64,000 bases of DNA from Bacteroidales bacterium (GTDB lineage: Bacteria; Bacteroidota; Bacteroidia; Bacteroidales; UBA932), in assembly GCA_017454335.1 (NCBI GenBank), contig JAFTDE010000025.1, forward strand, positions 1 to 64,000, in the 5' to 3' direction. Each line of letters begins with the position of its first letter. The first letter of the stretch is position 1. The notes beneath the pieces are model-generated. The model made no database searches. It saw only the letters and a list, made by a program, of their open reading frames with translations, and was not told the origin of the DNA. The translations under genes were made by a program, and so were the position numbers. Below, in pieces: positions 7,614-16,230 of the stretch.

Positions 7614-9353
7614 CTACATGCGGTCAGGAAGTTCGATTCCCAGCAGCGCACAAGCCTTGACCAGGACGGAAGCCAGCGTAGCAATCAGGATCAGGCGGCC
7701 CTGGCGGAGTTTCGCGTCGCTCTCGCGCAGGATCTGCGTCTCGTGATAGTACTGGTTGAACTCCTTGGCCAGGTCATAGGCAAAGTTCGCGACAAGGGCC
7801 GGAGACAGCGCATCGGCAGCCTCGGCGACCTTCTGCGGATAGGTGTTGATCAGCTGGATCAGCCGGATCTCCTTGGCGCTCAGCGGCGTAGCCGGATCGA
7901 AAGCGGCGTCGTCCGAGAGGATTCCCTGCTCCTTCGCCTTGCGCAGGATGCTGCAGATCCGGGCGTGGGTGTACTGGATGAAAGGACCGGTGTTCCCGTT
8001 GAAGTCGATGGATTCCTTGGGGTTGAACAGCATCTTCTTGCGCGGATCCACCTTGATGATGAAGTACTTGAGGGCGCCCAGCCCGATCATCCGGAACAGG
8101 CGCTCCTTCTCGTCCTCGCCGACGCCTTCGAGCTTTCCGGACTCTTCGGACATCGCACGGGCCTCTTCGTACATCTTCTCGATCAGGTCATCGGCGTCCA
8201 CGACCGTACCCTCGCGGGACTTCATCTTGCCTTCGGGCAGCTCGACCATGCCGTAGGACAGGTGGTAGATCTGGTCCGCCCAGGCGAATCCCAGCTTGGC
8301 AAGGATCAGCTTCAGCACCTGGAAGTGGTAGTTCTGCTCGTCGCCGACGACGTAGATGTGGCTGTCCAGCCGGTATTCGGCGAAACGGCGCTCGGCCGTC
8401 CCCAGGTCCTGCGTGATATAGACGGAGGTGCCGTCGGAACGCAGCAGCAGCTTGCGGTCCAGCCCGTCGGCGGTCAGGTCGCACCAGACCGATCCGTCCG
8501 GATCCTGGACGAAAACACCCTTTTCCAGGCCCTGGCGCACCAGTTCCTTGCCCAGCAGATAGGTGTCGTGCTCGTAATAAGTCTTGTCGAAGCTGATGCC
8601 AAGGGCCTTGTAGGTCTGGTCGAATCCGTCGAAGACCCAGCCGTTCATCTTCTCCCACAGGGCACGGACCTCGGGATCGCCCTCTTCCCACTTGACCAGC
8701 ATCTCGTGGACCTCCTCCATCACGGAAGGATCCTCCTTCTCCATCCGGGCGAACTCCACGTAGCAGTCCCCCACGAAATGGTCGCCCTTCTTGCCGGTGG
8801 ACTCGGGCGTAGCACCGTTGAAGCGCTTCAGCCAGGCGTACATCGACTTGCAGATGTGCACGCCACGGTCATTCACGAGCGTCACCTTGATCACCTCGTT
8901 GCCGGCCGCAGCCAGGATATTGGACACCGAAGCGCCCAGCAGGTTGTTGCGGATGTGCCCCAGGTGCAGGGGCTTGTTGGTATTCGGCGAGGAGAACTCG
9001 ACCATGACCTTGCGGCCGGTCGAAGGAAGTTGGCCGAAAGAAGCGTCGGCGGCGACCCCGGCGAACAGTTCGCCCCAGTACAGACTGCTGAGGCAGATGT
9101 TCAGGAAGCCCTTGACGACGTTGAACGATGCGATTTCCGGGCAATGCCCAGCCAGGTATCCGCCGATGGCCTGTGCCGTCGCGTCTGGCGCGGCATGCGA
9201 AATCTTCAGCAGCGGAAAGACAACCAGGGTGAAGTCGCCCTCGAACTCCTTGCGGGTCGGCTGGACCTGCAGCAGGGCGGCATCCGGACGGACACCGTAG
9301 AGGGCCTCGACGGCCTGGGCGGCCGCAGCGGAAAGGAAGGATTCGGGCGTCAT
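7614..9353 (-). CDS. argS: Arginyl-tRNA synthetase
   Basis: 579 residues, a normal length for bacterial ArgRS, a class I enzyme that charges tRNA-Arg with arginine in the cytoplasm. The N-terminal Add1-like domain (residues 1-110) is followed by EFSSPNTNKPLHLGHIRNNL with the HLGH class I motif, KSREGTVVDADDLIE in the KMSKS position, and a helical anticodon-binding domain ending LLGIELPDRM. As in many ArgRS, the KMSKS motif is degenerate. The ATG shares one base with the stop of rpoD (TAATG), so the two are coupled. Confidence 0.97.
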   Translation of the reverse strand: MTPESFLSAAAAQAVEALYGVRPDAALLQVQPTRKEFEGDFTLVVFPLLKISHAAPDATAQAIGGYLAGHCPEIASFNVVKGFLNICLSSLYWGELFAGVAADASFGQLPSTGRKVMVEFSSPNTNKPLHLGHIRNNLLGASVSNILAAAGNEVIKVTLVNDRGVHICKSMYAWLKRFNGATPESTGKKGDHFVGDCYVEFARMEKEDPSVMEEVHEMLVKWEEGDPEVRALWEKMNGWVFDGFDQTYKALGISFDKTYYEHDTYLLGKELVRQGLEKGVFVQDPDGSVWCDLTADGLDRKLLLRSDGTSVYITQDLGTAERRFAEYRLDSHIYVVGDEQNYHFQVLKLILAKLGFAWADQIYHLSYGMVELPEGKMKSREGTVVDADDLIEKMYEEARAMSEESGKLEGVGEDEKERLFRMIGLGALKYFIIKVDPRKKMLFNPKESIDFNGNTGPFIQYTHARICSILRKAKEQGILSDDAAFDPATPLSAKEIRLIQLINTYPQKVAEAADALSPALVANFAYDLAKEFNQYYHETQILRESDAKLRQGRLILIATLASVLVKACALLGIELPDRM

Positions 9354-10213
9354 TATCCGAGATAGGTCTTGAGAAGTTTGCTGGCAGAAGGTTTCTTGAG
9401 TTTGCGTATCGCTTTCTCCTTGATCTGGCGGACACGCTCGCGGGTCAGGTCCAGGCGCTCCCCGATCTCTTCCAGGGTCATTTCCTGGCAGCCGATGCCG
9501 AAGAAGCTCTTGATGATCTCACGCTCGCGCACGGTCAGGATCTGCAGGGCACGCTCGATCTCCGTGCTCAGCGATTCGTTGGTCAGCCCCTTGTCGGCGC
9601 TGGGCGAATCCTCGTTCGGGAGAATGTCCAGCAGGCTGTTGTCCTCGCCGTCCACAAACGGGGCGTCCACGCTGACATGGCGGCCGCTGACGCGCAGCGT
9701 ATCCGCGATCTTGTCCTTGGGCACATCGATCATCTCGGACAGCTCCTCGGTGGAAGGCTGGCGCTCGTTCTCCTGTTCGAACTTGCCCAGGGCCTTGTTG
9801 ATCTTGTTCAGCGAACCGACCTGGTTCAGCGGCAGGCGCACAATGCGGCTCTGCTCGGCCAGGGCCTGCAGGATGGACTGGCGGATCCACCATACGGCAT
9901 AGGAAATGAACTTGAAACCGCGGGTCTCGTCGAACTTCTCGGCGGCCTTGATCAGGCCCAGATTGCCCTCATTGATCAGGTCGGGCAGGCTGAGACCCTG
10001 GTTCTGGTATTGCTTGGCGACGGAAACGACGAAACGAAGGTTGGCGCGGGTCAGTTTCTCGAGGGCCTCTTCGTCACCCTTGCGGATGCGCTGGGCCAGT
10101 TCAACTTCCTCTTCGGGCGAGACGAGTTCCTCGCGGCCGATTTCCTGCAGGTACTTGTCCAACGACGCACTCTCACGGTTGGTGATGGACTTGGTAATCT
10201 TAAGTTGTCTCAT
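9353..10213 (-). CDS. rpoD: Primary RNA polymerase sigma factor
   Basis: 286 residues. It lacks the acidic region 1.1 found in proteobacterial sigma-70, as is usual for Bacteroidetes primary sigma factors. Region 1.2 ([20 protein letters not shown]), region 2 ([32 protein letters not shown]), region 3 ([10 protein letters not shown]) and region 4 ([19 protein letters not shown] helix-turn-helix) are all present. It directs core polymerase to the TAnnTTTG promoters seen throughout this window. The coupling to argS places sigma factor and a tRNA synthetase in one transcript. Confidence 0.95.
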   Translation of the reverse strand: MRQLKITKSITNRESASLDKYLQEIGREELVSPEEEVELAQRIRKGDEEALEKLTRANLRFVVSVAKQYQNQGLSLPDLINEGNLGLIKAAEKFDETRGFKFISYAVWWIRQSILQALAEQSRIVRLPLNQVGSLNKINKALGKFEQENERQPSTEELSEMIDVPKDKIADTLRVSGRHVSVDAPFVDGEDNSLLDILPNEDSPSADKGLTNESLSTEIERALQILTVREREIIKSFFGIGCQEMTLEEIGERLDLTRERVRQIKEKAIRKLKKPSASKLLKTYLG

Positions 10214-10321
10214 TTGATCAAAGTTGTCTGCATATTATACGGACAAACCCGCCGTAAGTTTCACCCGCAGACAATTATTTTATTAACATTTTTCAACAGC
10301 CTCCCCAGAACCACAACGGAG

Positions 10322-10389
10322 AGGCCCCCTGAAACTTTTTTGGATGCTTTTCCCAAATCAGCCGCATCCAAAAAATTTCCAGGGGGCCT
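10322..10389 (-). terminator. Long inverted repeat after htrA
   Basis: Two 26-base arms (10322-10347 and 10364-10389), 24 of 26 positions pairing, with a 16-base loop. It lies 22 bases after the htrA stop codon, reading leftward. The stem contains an internal A/T-rich block (TTTTTT/AAAAAA), so it can act as a terminator with the run inside the stem, but it is far longer than needed and may be a mobile or dispersed palindrome. A single copy in this window. Confidence 0.6.
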
Positions 10390-10411
10390 TCCGTCCCTCA
10401 AAGGGAAAGGT

Positions 10412-11836
10412 TTATTCGTCTTTACCGAAACCGAAGTAGAAGCTGCGGCCGTTCGGCGTGACACCCTCGATGAAGATCGCCCGCTTGCTCTTCTTGGTGA
10501 TGTCGATGACATCCTGCGGCGTCTTCACCTTCTGATCGTTGACGAAGCGGATCACCATACCGGCCTGCGCGCCCGCCTCCTGCATCTTGCCGCGACCCAC
10601 GGAAACGATCTCCACACCGTTGTCGCCCTGACGCAGCTGCGCGCCGTAATAAGCCACCGTACCGTCCCCGGCCACCGTACCGAGCGTGACGTTGCCGTCC
10701 GTGAACTCGATCTGCATATCGCGCGTCTTGCCTTCACGCAGGACCGTCACCGTGGACTTGTCGCCCGGATGGAAACTGTTGACCTTGGCCTGGAGCTCAG
10801 GCATCGTATGGGTGGGCGTACCGCCGATATTGACGATCACATCCTCCTCCTTGATACCGGCCTTGTCCGCCGCGCCGCCCTTGACGACCTCGGAGACATA
10901 GACACCCTCGGGCTTGTCGAGTTTCAGCTTGTCAGCCAGCTCAGCCGTGACGGTACCGCCGGCGATGCCCAGCATCGCACGCTTGACCGAACCGAAGTCG
11001 ATCAGGTCGCCGACGACCTTGCTGACGATATTCGAAGGAATGGCGAAGCTGTATCCGGAGAACGAACCCGTCGTCGAAACGATGGCCGTATTGATACCGA
11101 CCAGCTGGCCCGCCTTGTTCACCAGCGCACCGCCCGAGTTGCCGGGATTGACGGCCGCATCGGTCTGGATGAAGGACTCGATCTTGAACTCGCGGTCCTG
11201 GCTGGGCATCGAACGGCCCTTGGCACTGACGATACCGGCCGTGATGGTCGAACGCAGCGTCTCGCCCAGCGGGGATCCGATGGCCAGCACCCACTCGCCG
11301 AGGCGCAGCTGGTCCGAATCACCGAATTCGATGGTCGGAAGGGCCTGGGCGTCGATCTTGATCAGCGCGACGTCCGTGGCCGGATCGGTACCGACCACCG
11401 TCGCCTCGAAAGTCTGGTTGTTGTTCAGGGTCACCTCGATCTTGGTCGCATTCTGGACCACATGGTTGTTGGTGACGATGTATCCGTCAGGACGGATGAT
11501 GACACCCGATCCGCTGCCTTCGCGCTCCCGGCCGCGGCCCTCGAAGCCGTCGCCGAAGAAGTAGCGGAAGAAAGGATCGATCATCTGGTCCTGCTGGCTG
11601 CCGCGGACCGTCACCTTGACGAACACGACGGCATCCACGGCGGATTCAGCGGCATAGGTAAAATCAGGATACTCAACCTGTGACAAATTGACAGTGCGGT
11701 AGGCGGACCCGTCGGACGGGTACACGGCCTGGGCCGAAGCGTTTTCCGCAGCCGGCGTAGCCGCACGCGAGATACCGAAAGCAGTCAGGCCGCTGAGCAG
11801 GACAGAGGCCACGACGGTAATGACATTTTTACTCAT
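10412..11836 (-). CDS. htrA: Periplasmic Do-family serine protease
   Basis: 474 residues with an N-terminal signal/anchor (ITVVASVLLSGLTAFGISRA). The trypsin-like domain shows the triad: His in IVTNNHVVQNA, Asp in DPATDVALIKID and Ser in NPGNSGGAL. Two PDZ domains follow (AMLGIAGGTV..., and a second around GTVAYYGAQLRQGDNGVEIV), which bind unfolded protein ends. The role is degradation and refolding of misfolded envelope proteins. It is transcribed alone, divergently from dnaN. Length and domain order match DegP/DegQ. Confidence 0.95.
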   Translation of the reverse strand: MSKNVITVVASVLLSGLTAFGISRAATPAAENASAQAVYPSDGSAYRTVNLSQVEYPDFTYAAESAVDAVVFVKVTVRGSQQDQMIDPFFRYFFGDGFEGRGREREGSGSGVIIRPDGYIVTNNHVVQNATKIEVTLNNNQTFEATVVGTDPATDVALIKIDAQALPTIEFGDSDQLRLGEWVLAIGSPLGETLRSTITAGIVSAKGRSMPSQDREFKIESFIQTDAAVNPGNSGGALVNKAGQLVGINTAIVSTTGSFSGYSFAIPSNIVSKVVGDLIDFGSVKRAMLGIAGGTVTAELADKLKLDKPEGVYVSEVVKGGAADKAGIKEEDVIVNIGGTPTHTMPELQAKVNSFHPGDKSTVTVLREGKTRDMQIEFTDGNVTLGTVAGDGTVAYYGAQLRQGDNGVEIVSVGRGKMQEAGAQAGMVIRFVNDQKVKTPQDVIDITKKSKRAIFIEGVTPNGRSFYFGFGKDE

Positions 11837-11910
11837 ATGATTCCAATTTTTATTGATTTCAATAGCGCAATCAAAAAACGCAAATTATATGCCAGTTCGA
11901 AGTTTTTTAC

Positions 11911-11918
11911 TAAATTTG
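11911..11918 (+). promoter_or_regulatory. -7 element TAAATTTG for dnaN
   Basis: TAAATTTG, 25 bases before the dnaN ATG. No clear -33 TTTG. Confidence 0.55.
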
Positions 11919-11943
11919 CAAGACAACCTTAAAAGACGAGAAT

Positions 11944-13065
11944 ATGGAATTTACTGTTTCTAGCGCTGCATTACTGAAAGGCATTCTGGATGTCTCCAAG
12001 GCCATTCCCGTGAAGACCGCCCTGCCGATCCTCGAAAACTTCCTCTTTGTCCTGAAAGGCGACAGCCTCGAGCTGACCGCTTCAGACCAGGAGCTGACCC
12101 TGCGCACCGTCGTGACCGTGGACAGCACGAAGAAAGAAGGAAGCATCGCCGTGCCCGCCAGACAGATGACCGACCTGCTGAAGGCCCTTCCGGACCAGCC
12201 GCTGCAGATCAAGACCACCTCGGACAGTACCTTCGAGTGCATCTGGAACAACGGTAATTCCTCCCTGCCCTACTTCCCCGCCGAAGACTACCCCGCCATC
12301 AAGGGAGCCGGCGAGGACGCCCAGGTTGTCACCTTCCCGGCCCAGACCCTGGTGGACGGCATCAGCGGCACCGTGTACGCCACGGCCGACGACGAGATGC
12401 GCCCGGCGATGAACGGTATCTTCTTCGATATCGACACCGCTTCCACCACCCTGGTCGCCTCGGATTCGCACAAGCTGATCTGCTTCACCACCGATGACGT
12501 CCAGGCCGCCCAGGCCGCCTCGTTCATCCTGCACAAGAAGGCTGCGAACGTGCTGAAGTCCATTGTCTCGAAGGAAGATGAAAAGGTTGAAGTGACTTTC
12601 GACGGCAAGACCGTCGTATTCCAGTTCGGCGCCACGATGATGGTCTGCCGCCTGGTGGTCGGCAAATATCCGAAATACCGCGACGTGATCCCGCAGAACA
12701 ACGCCAACATCCTGCGCATCGACCGCGCCCAGCTGCTGAACACGGTCCGCCGCGTGGCCGTCTGCGCCAACAAGGCCTCGAACCACATCAAGCTCGAGCT
12801 CAAGCCCGGCCAGCTGGAAATCACCGCCCAGGACCTGGGCTTCGCGCTGGCCGCGTACGAGAAACTGACCTGCGACTACAGCGGCGCCGAGTTCGGCATC
12901 GGATTCAAGTCCTCGTTCCTGATCGAGATCCTCAGCAACATGAGCTGCGAGAACATCGTCATCAAGTTCGCGGACGCCCGCCGCGCCGCCCTGATCGTCC
13001 CGGCCGAGGAAGAAGCCGATACCGAGAAGGTCTGCGCGATCATCATGCCGATCATGGTATCCTAA
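11944..13065 (+). CDS. dnaN: DNA polymerase III sliding clamp, beta subunit
   Basis: 373 residues, the usual length for the beta clamp, a dimeric ring that tethers the replicative polymerase to DNA. Three repeated domains are visible, each about 120 residues; the first begins MEFTVSSAALLKGILDVSKA and contains ILENFLF and LTASDQELTLRT, the last ends EEADTEKVCAIIMPIMVS with the typical PM(R/V) end. The exonuclease gene follows after 12 bases and is probably co-transcribed. Confidence 0.97.
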   Translation: MEFTVSSAALLKGILDVSKAIPVKTALPILENFLFVLKGDSLELTASDQELTLRTVVTVDSTKKEGSIAVPARQMTDLLKALPDQPLQIKTTSDSTFECIWNNGNSSLPYFPAEDYPAIKGAGEDAQVVTFPAQTLVDGISGTVYATADDEMRPAMNGIFFDIDTASTTLVASDSHKLICFTTDDVQAAQAASFILHKKAANVLKSIVSKEDEKVEVTFDGKTVVFQFGATMMVCRLVVGKYPKYRDVIPQNNANILRIDRAQLLNTVRRVAVCANKASNHIKLELKPGQLEITAQDLGFALAAYEKLTCDYSGAEFGIGFKSSFLIEILSNMSCENIVIKFADARRAALIVPAEEEADTEKVCAIIMPIMVS

Positions 13066-13077
13066 TCCCTTCCGCAT

Positions 13078-13923
13078 ATGGAGCTGAACCTTGCAAGGCC
13101 CCTGCTGTTCTTCGACATCGAGAGCACGGGGCTGATCATTCCTGCCGATTCGATCATCGAACTGAGCTTCGTCAAGGTCTTCCCCGGTGGCGAGCAGCGC
13201 ATCAAGACCTGGAAGATCAAGCCCTGGGACTACGAGCGCCGTGCCCAGCGGCCCATCGACCCGCAGGCCTCGAAAGTGAACGGCGTCACCGACGACATGC
13301 TGGTGGACTGCCCGCGCTTCTGCGACGTCGTGAACGAGGTGCTGGAATGGCTGCGCGACAGCGACCTGGCCGGATTCAACTCCGCCAAGTTCGACCTGCC
13401 GATGCTGGCCGAGGAGATCGAGCGCGTACGCCTGTACTGCCACCGCAACATCGACATCAACCTGCACGAAGCCGTCATGGTGGACGTCCAGAACATCTAC
13501 CATGCGATGGAGCCGCGCAACCTGCGGGCCGCCTACCGCTTCTACTGCGGCGGTGACGATTTCGACAACGCGCACACGGCCGAGGCGGACGCCGTCGCCA
13601 CGATGGAGGTCCTGAAGGCCCAGCTGGACCGCTACCCCGACCAGCTGAAGAACGACGTGAAATCCCTGTCCGCATTCGTCGGCAAGAAATACGTCGATTT
13701 CTCCGGCAACCTGATCTACGACAACAACGGCAACATCCTGGTCAATTTCGGCAAGCACAAGGGAAAGACGGCCCGCGAGGTTTTCGAGCGCGATCCCTCG
13801 TACTTCGCCTGGATCGCGAACGGCAGCTTCACCCTGGACACCAAGCGCCAGTTCGCCCTGCTGGAAGAGCAGTTCAAGCGCGAAAGGCTGGCCGCGAAGT
13901 TCAACGCCGGCAAGCTGTTCTGA
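13078..13923 (+). CDS. DnaQ-like 3'-5' exonuclease
   Basis: 281 residues. Residues 10-175 form a DEDDh exonuclease domain: FFDIESTGL (Asp and Glu of motif I), AGFNSAKFDLPML (motif II Asp) and NAHTAEADAVATMEVL (motif III His and Asp). The C-terminal part contains VNFGKHKGKTAREVFERDPSYFAWI, a DUF3820-like putative quorum/replication module found at the end of such proteins. It is likely a proofreading or repair nuclease and follows dnaN, although it is not proven to be the polymerase III epsilon subunit. Confidence 0.85.
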   Translation: MELNLARPLLFFDIESTGLIIPADSIIELSFVKVFPGGEQRIKTWKIKPWDYERRAQRPIDPQASKVNGVTDDMLVDCPRFCDVVNEVLEWLRDSDLAGFNSAKFDLPMLAEEIERVRLYCHRNIDINLHEAVMVDVQNIYHAMEPRNLRAAYRFYCGGDDFDNAHTAEADAVATMEVLKAQLDRYPDQLKNDVKSLSAFVGKKYVDFSGNLIYDNNGNILVNFGKHKGKTAREVFERDPSYFAWIANGSFTLDTKRQFALLEEQFKRERLAAKFNAGKLF

Positions 13924-13944
13924 GGAAAATCCGGCGGCGACCTA

Positions 13945-13973
13945 TTGCGAGTCCGGGATTTTTACTATCTTTG
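13945..13973 (+). promoter_or_regulatory. Promoter of tRNA-Thr
   Basis: TTG (13945-13947), an 18-base gap, then TATCTTTG (13966-13973), 9 bases before the mature tRNA. Confidence 0.65.
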
Positions 13974-13982
13974 CAGTCCCAA

Positions 13983-14055
13983 GCCACTTTAGCTCAGTCG
14001 GTAGAGCAGCGCATTCGTAACGCGCAGGTCAACAGTCCGAGTCTGTTAAGTGGCT
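13983..14055 (+). tRNA. tRNA-Thr (anticodon CGT)
   Basis: 73 bases without an encoded CCA. The acceptor stem GCCACTT/AAGTGGC, D arm GCTC/GAGC, anticodon loop TTCGTAA and T stem AACAG/CTGTT are all present; the anticodon reads ACG. Two features are unusual: the inner anticodon-stem pair is A-C (31-39), and the T loop is TCCGAGT, with C where nearly all tRNAs have U55. Promoter and terminator flank it tightly. Confidence 0.9.
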
Positions 14056-14063
14056 CACAAACA

Positions 14064-14096
14064 AGAGGCTGACCCATCAGGGCCAGCCTCTATTCA
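14064..14096 (+). terminator. Terminator after tRNA-Thr
   Basis: AGAGGCTG (14064-14071) pairs with CAGCCTCT (14084-14091), with CCC/GGG extending the stem, followed by a T-rich tail. It lies 8 bases after the tRNA. Confidence 0.8.
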
Positions 14097-14111
14097 TTTA
14101 TTCCGTCCGGA

Positions 14112-14588
14112 TCACCAGGTGGTGAAGGGATGGACGGACAGCCAGGAATTGGAGTAGCGGTGGTCGCCGGTCACTTCCTCGCCCAGCCAGTCCGGCCGGT
14201 CGAAGGTTTCGTCCGGTGCGGACAGTTCGATTTCGGCCACGACCAGCCCTTGGTTTTCCTCCAGGAATTCATCCACTTCCCAGGTGTGCTTCCCGTCCGT
14301 ATTCGGCACCAGGTGGCGGATCTTGTGTACCGTGCCGCTCTCGGCCAGCTGGAACAGCCCGTCCGCCTCTTCGGAAGTGATTTCCCACTCGAATTCCGGA
14401 CGCACCATTCCCCCGTTCACACCCTTTCCCTTGATGGTCAGGAAAGCACGGTCGTCACTCCGGCGCACCCGCACGGTGTGGCGGGGCGTCACCGAAATGT
14501 AGGCCTGGGCCATCCGGTGCGATCCGACGGCCTGGGCGCGGAAATCGCCCTTCACCAGGAATTTGCGTTCGATCTCGAAATGTTCCAT
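14112..14588 (-). CDS. CYTH domain phosphohydrolase
   Basis: 158 residues. The start is MEHFEIERKFLV, the classic ExExK motif of the CYTH/triphosphate-tunnel fold. Further conserved charged strands are RVRRSDDRAFLTIKGKG, EFEWEI, HKIRHLVPNTDGKHTWEVDE and VAEIELSAPDE. Family members hydrolyse inorganic triphosphate or thiamine triphosphate, or make cAMP; this one is closest in layout to the triphosphatases. It begins one base after the stop of the fucosidase gene, so it is co-transcribed with sugar enzymes, which is probably coincidental. Residues upstream of this ATG are not conserved. Confidence 0.88.
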   Translation of the reverse strand: MEHFEIERKFLVKGDFRAQAVGSHRMAQAYISVTPRHTVRVRRSDDRAFLTIKGKGVNGGMVRPEFEWEITSEEADGLFQLAESGTVHKIRHLVPNTDGKHTWEVDEFLEENQGLVVAEIELSAPDETFDRPDWLGEEVTGDHRYSNSWLSVHPFTTW

Positions 14589-14589
14589 G

Positions 14590-16230
14590 CTACAACAGGC
14601 CTCCCACGGCGAAACAGATCGCCTTGTCGGTGTCCACGTCGTCCGGGACACTGATCACCAGCGCATCATCCTGCAGCGACCAGGAAATCGGGGAAATCGA
14701 TCCCAGCATCCGCACGTCCTGCACCTTGCGGCCTTCCAGCAGGGCCGAGCCGCTCCCCAGGGCAGGGAGACGCACGGTCCGGTCCGCAGGCATGCCCAGC
14801 ACGAAAGCGTAGAGCACGCCGCTGCGCGTCGTGTAGCGGATGTCCTTCTCGGAGAGCGAGAACATCGCGCGCTCGCGCTCGCCGAAGCCGCCTTCGTCGG
14901 AAACGCTGGCCACGCCCTCGCCGTAAATCTTCCAGGGACGCGTCCCGTAGATGCCTTCGCCGTTGATCTTCATCCAGGCCCCCAGCTCTTCCAGGAACTT
15001 CACTTCCTTGTCGTCGATGCTGCCGTCGGCGCGCACCGGAATGCTCAGCAGGAGGTTGCCGTTCTTGCTGACGATGTCCACCAGGGCGCCGATGATGGAA
15101 CGGGCGGACTTGTAGGCGTCGTTGTCATAGATGCGGCGGTCATAGTGCCACTGCCCGATGCACAGGCAGGTCTGCCAGGGCGTGGGATTGATGTCTGCGA
15201 TCGATCCGCGCTCGCAGTCGAACATCACGCCCTTCTGCCGCTCCGGGGTCAGGCGCTTCGCGGTCAGGACGACCTGGTTGACGCCGTCGTTGCGGTTCGC
15301 GCTGCGGTTGTAGTAATGCGCGGCCATCTTCAGGCCGTATTCCCCCATGGGCAGTTCGTGCTCGTCATCCAGGTAGATCAGGTCCGGATCGTACTTGTCG
15401 ATGAGCTCTTTCGAGCGCAGGAACCAGTTCACGGCCACGTCCTGCAGCTCTTCAGGGACGTCCTCGGCCCAGATCCGGTCCGTGGCGGCGTGCCAGCGGT
15501 TCATCCCGGCAAGGGTCCGGATGCTGTCCGGCGCCACATAGTACGGATGCCCGTAGAGCATCTGCGGATCGTATCCTTCCCACCAGGTGCCTTTGCCGTC
15601 CTCCTTGGTCAGGCCGTAGGCATCGTAGCGGACGCCGGCCTTCTCCCCTTCCGGATCGAAGCCGTAGGCGGGCTGGAACCAGTGCCAGGCGTGCGAGGAA
15701 TGATTGCTGACGCCGAATTTCAGCCCTTCCTTGCGGGCCGCCGCGGCGAATTCACCGATGATGTCCCGGTGCGGGCCCAGGTTGACGGAGTTCCAGGGCT
15801 GGTAGGAAGAATCGAAGTTGTCGAAATTGTCGTGGTGGTTGGCCATGGCGACGAAATACTTCGCACCGACCTCCTTGTACAGGTGGACCAGGTACTCCGG
15901 ATCGAACTTCTCCGCCTTCCACTGCGGGATGAATTCCATGAAACCATACTCCGAAGGGTGTCCGTAGGTCTCTACATGGTGCTGGTAGAAGGGATCGCCC
16001 TGGATGTACATCTTGCGGCCGTACCAGTCGCCCCATTCCGGCACGCACTGCACGCCCCAGTGGGCCCAGAGGCCCAGCTTCGCGTCCCGGAACCACTCCG
16101 GGAAGCTGTTGTTCGCGATCAGGGACTCCCAGTCCGGCTCGAAGGGGCCGTCCTCGATCTGCATCGGATCCTTCGGACCGGCGCAGCAGACCAGCAGGAC
16201 GGCGGAAAGTGCAAGGAGGAATCTTCTCAT
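14590..16230 (-). CDS. GH29-type alpha-L-fucosidase, lipoprotein
   Basis: 546 residues. The signal peptide MRRFLLALSAVLLVC ends in the lipobox LLVC, so the enzyme is anchored to the membrane. It resembles GH29: WFRDAKLGLWAHWGVQ and GDWYGRKMY near the start, AKYFVAMANHHDNF, GLKFGVSNHSSHAW and PDLIYLDDEHEL, where the first Asp is the expected nucleophile position, and NGNLLLSIPVRADGSI at the end of the barrel. It would release terminal fucose from pectin or host glycans. The ATG overlaps the stop of GH105 (ATGA), so translation is coupled. The fucose-specific residues cannot be checked by eye, so another alpha-linked deoxy sugar is possible. Confidence 0.87.
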   Translation of the reverse strand: MRRFLLALSAVLLVCCAGPKDPMQIEDGPFEPDWESLIANNSFPEWFRDAKLGLWAHWGVQCVPEWGDWYGRKMYIQGDPFYQHHVETYGHPSEYGFMEFIPQWKAEKFDPEYLVHLYKEVGAKYFVAMANHHDNFDNFDSSYQPWNSVNLGPHRDIIGEFAAAARKEGLKFGVSNHSSHAWHWFQPAYGFDPEGEKAGVRYDAYGLTKEDGKGTWWEGYDPQMLYGHPYYVAPDSIRTLAGMNRWHAATDRIWAEDVPEELQDVAVNWFLRSKELIDKYDPDLIYLDDEHELPMGEYGLKMAAHYYNRSANRNDGVNQVVLTAKRLTPERQKGVMFDCERGSIADINPTPWQTCLCIGQWHYDRRIYDNDAYKSARSIIGALVDIVSKNGNLLLSIPVRADGSIDDKEVKFLEELGAWMKINGEGIYGTRPWKIYGEGVASVSDEGGFGERERAMFSLSEKDIRYTTRSGVLYAFVLGMPADRTVRLPALGSGSALLEGRKVQDVRMLGSISPISWSLQDDALVISVPDDVDTDKAICFAVGGLL

